DNA of 64,000 nt, from positions 246,151-310,150 of the forward strand of contig NZ_JACHWZ010000003.1 in assembly GCF_014191725.1 (NCBI RefSeq), given 5' to 3'. Position numbers and translations under genes: made by a program. Positions 61,601-64,000 of the stretch are shown in pieces (positions within the stretch are counted from its first letter, which is position 1; the number at the start of each line of letters is the position of its first letter). Source of the stretch: Microbulbifer rhizosphaerae (GTDB taxonomy: Bacteria > Pseudomonadota > Gammaproteobacteria > Pseudomonadales > Cellvibrionaceae). The notes beneath the pieces are model-generated. The model did not search any database. It was not told the DNA's origin and saw nothing but the letters and a program-made list of their open reading frames with translations.

Positions 61601-63914
61601 TTACCGCACCCGCCGGCGCCAGAAAGGTGCCGTCGCCGGCTGGAACGCCGGCCATTACATCGCCGGTGGCATTGGTGTAAAAGACGAGAGCGCCGGTCAG
61701 GGAAACGGCGCCGTTTTGCAGCCAGGTACTGGGGTCCTCCGGATCGATACCGACAGTGGTTGAGTCTATGGAAATCAGTTGACCGGCATACCAGGCAGTC
61801 AGGGTGGAACCCGGCTCTGACATAGCACCTATGTCCATAGTGACTGCCATAAGGCCCATTGTGGAGCTGGAGCCTGTTGTCTGTACGCCACCTAGTCCGC
61901 TGCCCAAACCAAGCAGCTGATGCAGAATGAGCGTCCAAAGCTCGGAAGAATTGTATTCAACACCATCGAAGAAGATGCGGGTGGAGGCCAGCGAATCTCT
62001 GGAAAGGTATACCGCGTCACCTTCACCGTAATGCAAAATAAGCGAATTCCCGGTGAGGTAGAGCCCTACATTCTCGGCAGAAGCCCCGTTGATCAGAATC
62101 CTGTTGCTGCCGGAATTATCCTGAACTGCGTCCAGTTCATCACCCAATCCGAACTGATAGGTGTCGTTGCCGGCACCGCCATACATAAAATCCGTGCCTG
62201 CGCCTCCTATCAAGATATCATTGCCGGCTTGCCCAATCAGGTAATCCGCTTCGCCGTTACCACCATACAGAATATCGTCGCCGGCCCCGGCAAAGATGGT
62301 GTCAGAACCCGCACCGCCGTACAGGCTGTCCATTGCGCCGCCGGCAAGCAGCATATCGTCACCCATGCCACCGATTAAAGTGTTGTGGTCGCCGCTCTCC
62401 CAGCCCCAGTAGTCCTGAATAAAGTCGTTGCCGTCGCCGCCGTCGAGATAGTCACTACCCGCTTCCCCTAACAGAAGGTCGTCACCGCCATCGCCAATGA
62501 CAACGTCGTCTCCCTCCCTGCCTATCAACTCATCGTTACCCTCACCACCTGAGAGATAGTCATCGCCGTCCCGGCCATCCAAACGGTCCTGCCCGTCACC
62601 ACCATGCAATACATCATTGCCATCGCCGCCATAAAGTTCGTCGTTACCCGCACCGCCATCAAGGTAATTCTCACCGGGCTCCAGATCCGGAAGCTGGTCA
62701 TCGTCGGCGACGAGAATATCATCCCCCTCTCCACCAAAAATAATATCTGAGCCACCGCCGCCAAACACCGTGTCATTGCCAGCTCCGGCATGGATAACAT
62801 CGTTGCCATGAAGCTCTCCGGGCAGCTCCCGTGAAAGAATCAGCCCCCCGCTATAAGCATCCACCGGACCCACATCACCCCAGATCAGGTCTTCTCCCGC
62901 GCCGGCGGTGATATTATCGTCGCCGGCGCCGCCGAGTATCTGATTGTCGCCATCTCCAGCATCGATTACATCATCATAAGAGAGAGAATCATCGATCACA
63001 TCCTGGACCCGCAGGGTAATACTCCCGCCGCCGGAAAAGTCAAAATAGATATTACCGTCTCCCAGAATGACCTCCGCACCACCGCCACCGATGATCTGGT
63101 CTTCGCCACTACCGCCGGCGAGCCAACCAGTGGCGGTATCAGAGCCTTTAAGCAGATCGTTGCCCCCGCCACCATCCAACCTGGCTTCGGTGCTTCCACT
63201 ATTGACGAGCACATCCTCACCGCTGCCGTCATTTTCTATCGGGCCTTCAAGGTCCCGATTCATATCGTCGCCAAGCAGGTAGCTACGGTTGATGCTTTCA
63301 AGGCGATCGTTACCATCTCCACCCACACCAATACTTGCCCCCGAGGAATCTATTGTGATGGAGTCATCACCGCCCATTCCGTAAAGGTATTCGCCGCTCC
63401 GAGTCGGGTCTGAAGTCAGAACGTCGTTATGGTCGCCGCCTTCAAAAATCTTCTCGCGCAAAGTGGGATTCTGGTACACCAGGCGGGTATCCAGGATCAT
63501 CGCCGCATCATTGATATCCCCTTGGCCCTCCGCGATCCGCTCGTCGTAACGAAAGTACATCCAATCCGCGTCATCTGCGGTGCCCAAATTGCTGTCGCCA
63601 ACCACCAGCGGATCGGGTCCGGCCGCCGGTTCCTCCCTTTCCTCTTCCTGGTAGTCGTTGAGTGTTATCCCAAAATCTTCCAGCTCACCGGTGACAGCTA
63701 TGCTGCCAATTTCACCGGAATCATTCTCATAGGTGATAACAAAGCCATTGTCAGTCTCAGTCAGGTTGATATCGCCGCTGTCGTTTTCATAGATATTATT
63801 GGAGCTGGAAACGCCGGTTAGCAAACCAATCGTTACCCCTTCAATAACAATTGAATTCCCGGAGGATTGATCCATTACGAAATCATTGCCATCTCCATAA
63901 GAAAACCCAATCAT
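55608..63914 (-). CDS. Giant RTX calcium-binding repeat protein (adhesin-like)
   Basis: A 2768-residue protein made largely of nonapeptide RTX repeats (GGxGxDxLx; for example GGAGNDTLTGGAGSD) in many blocks, alternating with about 100-residue spacer modules of the HCBP-related type (DVLLRRDGNDLLITN ... IDSIVFADTTVW). No signal peptide is visible; RTX proteins leave by type I secretion using a C-terminal signal, and the last 60 residues (ending VIAANWQAA) are suited to that. Two near-identical internal modules lie at 58940-59310 and 59576-59946. The ATG at 63914 gives an acidic N-terminus. Calcium binding is certain by family; adhesin or enzyme role is not set, since no catalytic domain is seen. 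Confidence 0.9.
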   Translation of the reverse strand: MIGFSYGDGNDFVMDQSSGNSIVIEGVTIGLLTGVSSSNNIYENDSGDINLTETDNGFVITYENDSGEIGSIAVTGELEDFGITLNDYQEEEREEPAAGPDPLVVGDSNLGTADDADWMYFRYDERIAEGQGDINDAAMILDTRLVYQNPTLREKIFEGGDHNDVLTSDPTRSGEYLYGMGGDDSITIDSSGASIGVGGDGNDRLESINRSYLLGDDMNRDLEGPIENDGSGEDVLVNSGSTEARLDGGGGNDLLKGSDTATGWLAGGSGEDQIIGGGGAEVILGDGNIYFDFSGGGSITLRVQDVIDDSLSYDDVIDAGDGDNQILGGAGDDNITAGAGEDLIWGDVGPVDAYSGGLILSRELPGELHGNDVIHAGAGNDTVFGGGGSDIIFGGEGDDILVADDDQLPDLEPGENYLDGGAGNDELYGGDGNDVLHGGDGQDRLDGRDGDDYLSGGEGNDELIGREGDDVVIGDGGDDLLLGEAGSDYLDGGDGNDFIQDYWGWESGDHNTLIGGMGDDMLLAGGAMDSLYGGAGSDTIFAGAGDDILYGGNGEADYLIGQAGNDILIGGAGTDFMYGGAGNDTYQFGLGDELDAVQDNSGSNRILINGASAENVGLYLTGNSLILHYGEGDAVYLSRDSLASTRIFFDGVEYNSSELWTLILHQLLGLGSGLGGVQTTGSSSTMGLMAVTMDIGAMSEPGSTLTAWYAGQLISIDSTTVGIDPEDPSTWLQNGAVSLTGALVFYTNATGDVMAGVPAGDGTFLAPAGAVTEHTLLPDGTLLSRKPNFASEEDLVATPGEEIELPSGAEGDTSGIDANDEVIDGTTGDDTIDGGEGMDLIRGGEGGDTLDGGIGNDIVFGGAGNDTVIGGVGDDFLYGNEGTDLLQGGAGNDYLDGGDGDDILQGGGGNDLLIGGAGNDTLTGGAGSDKYFFGLGYGQDVVDNTGDTGFSTIAFAEEISPYDVKVTRNGDDLLLAVGDGGDTVTVTGYFANEATTARAVDQIEFNNGQTVWIINDVKALALIGDDADNTLRGYNNSDDVLMGMEGNDLLIGGAGGDTLEGGTGDDALQGDSGDDTYIVDLGEGHDRIVDLAGENNILQLGPGVQVGDVKAIRDGNDLLLSLEGGASSVTVSNYFGAAGETVSSINFDDGTAWDLAQVKQLVLTGTDAADTINGYDSDDTLVGKGGNDLLTGNGGSDTYLFSAGDGQDLIVTGETDTATTETILFDESVSEESVSVRRNGNDVILDYGDGDAVTVRDFFVAEGATTSAIDRVVFSSGAVWTTEDLKAKVLIGDVQANTIEAYSSDDLLIGNGGNDTLIGGAGDDTYRFSAGDGADLIDDQAGTQDRIEFTDVNPADVLLRRDGDDLLITNTVSGDTVRVREQFSTLPGQVSTSAIDSIAFADATVWDYEQIKQQALAGTGNADEIHGHADADTVHAGAGNDTVYGALGADTLFGEDGADTLYGEEGDDEIHGGAGNDYLAGGSGYNHLYGDAGDDTLVGNGLLDGGEGNDVLSGEGNSMLIGGAGNDTLSGSWGNDVYRFTAGDGLDLINDGGGDQDQLQFTDVNPGDVLLRRDGNDLLITNTLSGDSIRVANQFSTQAGVINAAGIDSIVFADTTVWNYEEIKQQALAGAEGNDEIYGHADADNITAGAGDDTVYGRVGNDTIDGGLGQDSLYGESGDDEIHGGDGADTILGGAGNDRLYGDEGDDVIEDYSGENLIRGGIGDDQLTGNGSLYGDEGADTLTGSGLLDGGAGNDLITGEGSDTLIGGSGDDVISAYSQPFTQNSNTLEGGIGNDTLFGSFGNDEYRFNLGDGHDTLTERRQGEDYSNVDPSSDTLVFGAGISQADLQFERHGNDLFILHSNGTDSIRITDWYSGGSDHFKINTIQFADGSSLALSEIEDLAVTYGTAGDDTLLGYRSLDDRIRAGDGNDQVWGRDGNDTLYGEGGDDYLDGDAGDDLIEGGAGADTLVGRAGSDTLIGGIGDDSYVYTAGSGSDLIINGDGGYDGLFFLDGIDRERLSFERDGDDLLVLVDEDPTQSVRVQDHFLGGDHAIDFVQPDGGFLLDTEEINQIIAGGGSDYDAVIEGTASSEQLVGTSGRDLIQGLAGDDTLFGMAGDDELQGGADNDYLSGGNGSGSGSGNDTLLGGDGNDILNGEDGDDWLAGGLGDDRYYYTANGGVDTIDNTGGGFDGIFTLDGVGRDRLSFHQDGDDLVILVDSDLGQQIRVTGHFLGGEQAISYVQPDDGGASIMATDIPGLLQALPDGDGDSGGDPGEGGEPPVPETGGDDVVNGTAGDDILLGGEGSDTLHGDSGNDTLIGGSGDDVYLYSGGQDTIDSRGGGTDTLRFIGGITFSEVASYLTKSGDHLLLRVNGGPDQVTLTNFFLGGEHLVENIEFETGGSLTAQQIFDAFGLPMQDPQPAFDSTVEGTTGDDSGLSGSAGRDRIRGGNGNDLLQGIAGGDRLEGGNGADTLEGGEGADVLSGGRGDDIYIFRPGDGQDVIDNTGGGHDELRFDGIDFNQISSGLTKSGNDLVLNVSGGSDSVTLKNWFLGGDYVVDTISFTSGGSITSEQIFGAFGLSNPGPAGSPDYQNLPDERSYANLVAANASAHTILGSSDADFIDAGAGDDVIDGGAGNDYLIGGDGNDTYRVGAGAGQDTINNLSNNPASDTDVLQFLAGFDENNLWFSRDGDNLVVDVIGSDEQVTIQDWYTGSGQQLDEIRTDDAVLQADMVDNLVNAMAAFGAPPAGDAQLPQEVRDEIAPVIAANWQAA
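58940..59310 (-). repeat. RTX internal duplication, copy 1
   Basis: Codes for DQLQFTDVNPGDVLLRRDGN ... ADNITAGAGDDTVYG; same as 59576-59946 at an offset of 636 bases (212 codons). Confidence 0.75.
59576..59946 (-). repeat. RTX internal duplication, copy 2
   Basis: Codes for DRIEFTDVNPADVLLRRDGD ... HAGAGNDTVYG; partner of copy 1. The in-frame 636-base period shows growth of the gene by tandem duplication. Confidence 0.75.
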
Positions 63915-63939
63915 TGCATAAATTTTGACACTTCCGCGA

Positions 63940-64000
63940 CTAGGCCGCAGATTTCATGGCATCGAGATAATGCAACAACTCCGATTTGACAGCACTGTTC
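63940..64000 (-). CDS. C-terminal end of an unidentified gene
   Basis: The last 19 codons of a frame entering from the right edge (NSAVKSELLHYLDAMKSAA then TAG). It ends 26 bases before the RTX start. Too short to name. Confidence 0.45.
   Translation of the reverse strand, partial: NSAVKSELLHYLDAMKSAA

Noticed and set aside
55497..62378. Plus-strand frames opposite the RTX gene
   Set aside because: Repetitive valine/isoleucine-rich shadows of the RTX repeats, not independent genes.
56000..63400. Dense short repeats that could be mistaken for a CRISPR or satellite array
   Set aside because: The period is that of coding nonapeptide repeats with varied codons; no constant repeat with unique spacers.

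Overview
The window looks like chromosomal DNA of a GC-rich gammaproteobacterium. FNR/Anr-type control, HemN, OmpW, TrhP, an RTX adhesin and an N-type ATP synthase together suggest a marine or halotolerant facultative aerobe. A Cellvibrionales or Microbulbifer-like host is possible, but I cannot prove it from sequence alone.

0-21.4 kb is a low-oxygen and stress block. A cyclic beta-glucan synthase (running off the left edge) is translationally coupled to a tandem universal stress protein. Next come an unusual Tat-exported, lipobox-bearing class V aminotransferase, PEP synthase, OmpW, HemN, an FNR-type regulator, a STAS-like protein, TrhP and a P2-type cation ATPase. Three good FNR boxes lie upstream of ompW, between the STAS gene and trhP, and upstream of the ATPase, so this looks like a local FNR regulon.

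21.5-40 kb is an accessory island with more AT-rich intergenic DNA and many unrecognised small genes. It holds three independent tandem duplications: a secreted-protein plus anchored-protein pair; an Ala-rich repeat protein plus small coil protein pair, whose duplication carried along the 3' end of the upstream transporter gene; and a NarL-type response regulator. Around these lie two PhoX/DUF839 proteins, a beta-propeller phytase, RimI, a trio of paralogous small helical proteins, a frameshifted aspartoacylase-family gene, a LysR regulator, a mini K+ channel and a DASS anion transporter. Several units share upstream elements and intra-operon hairpins. The phosphatases and phytase suggest organophosphate use, but the job of the small-protein modules is unknown. 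This is the best candidate here for an undescribed system.

40.2-47.2 kb is an N-type (alternative) F-ATPase operon in the order beta, epsilon, AtpQ, a, c, b, alpha, gamma. No AtpR gene is visible, a ZIP metal transporter is coupled to its end, and some key residues are atypical.

47.2-55.5 kb has a lipoprotein, GAPDH with a decayed duplicate of its 3' end, an MscS-type channel, a GNAT protein, a LysR/AzoR divergent pair, an ArsM-like methyltransferase and a TPR protein, with REP-like palindromes between genes. 55.6-63.9 kb is a single 2768-residue RTX (calcium-binding repeat) protein, and the last few bases are the tail of another gene.
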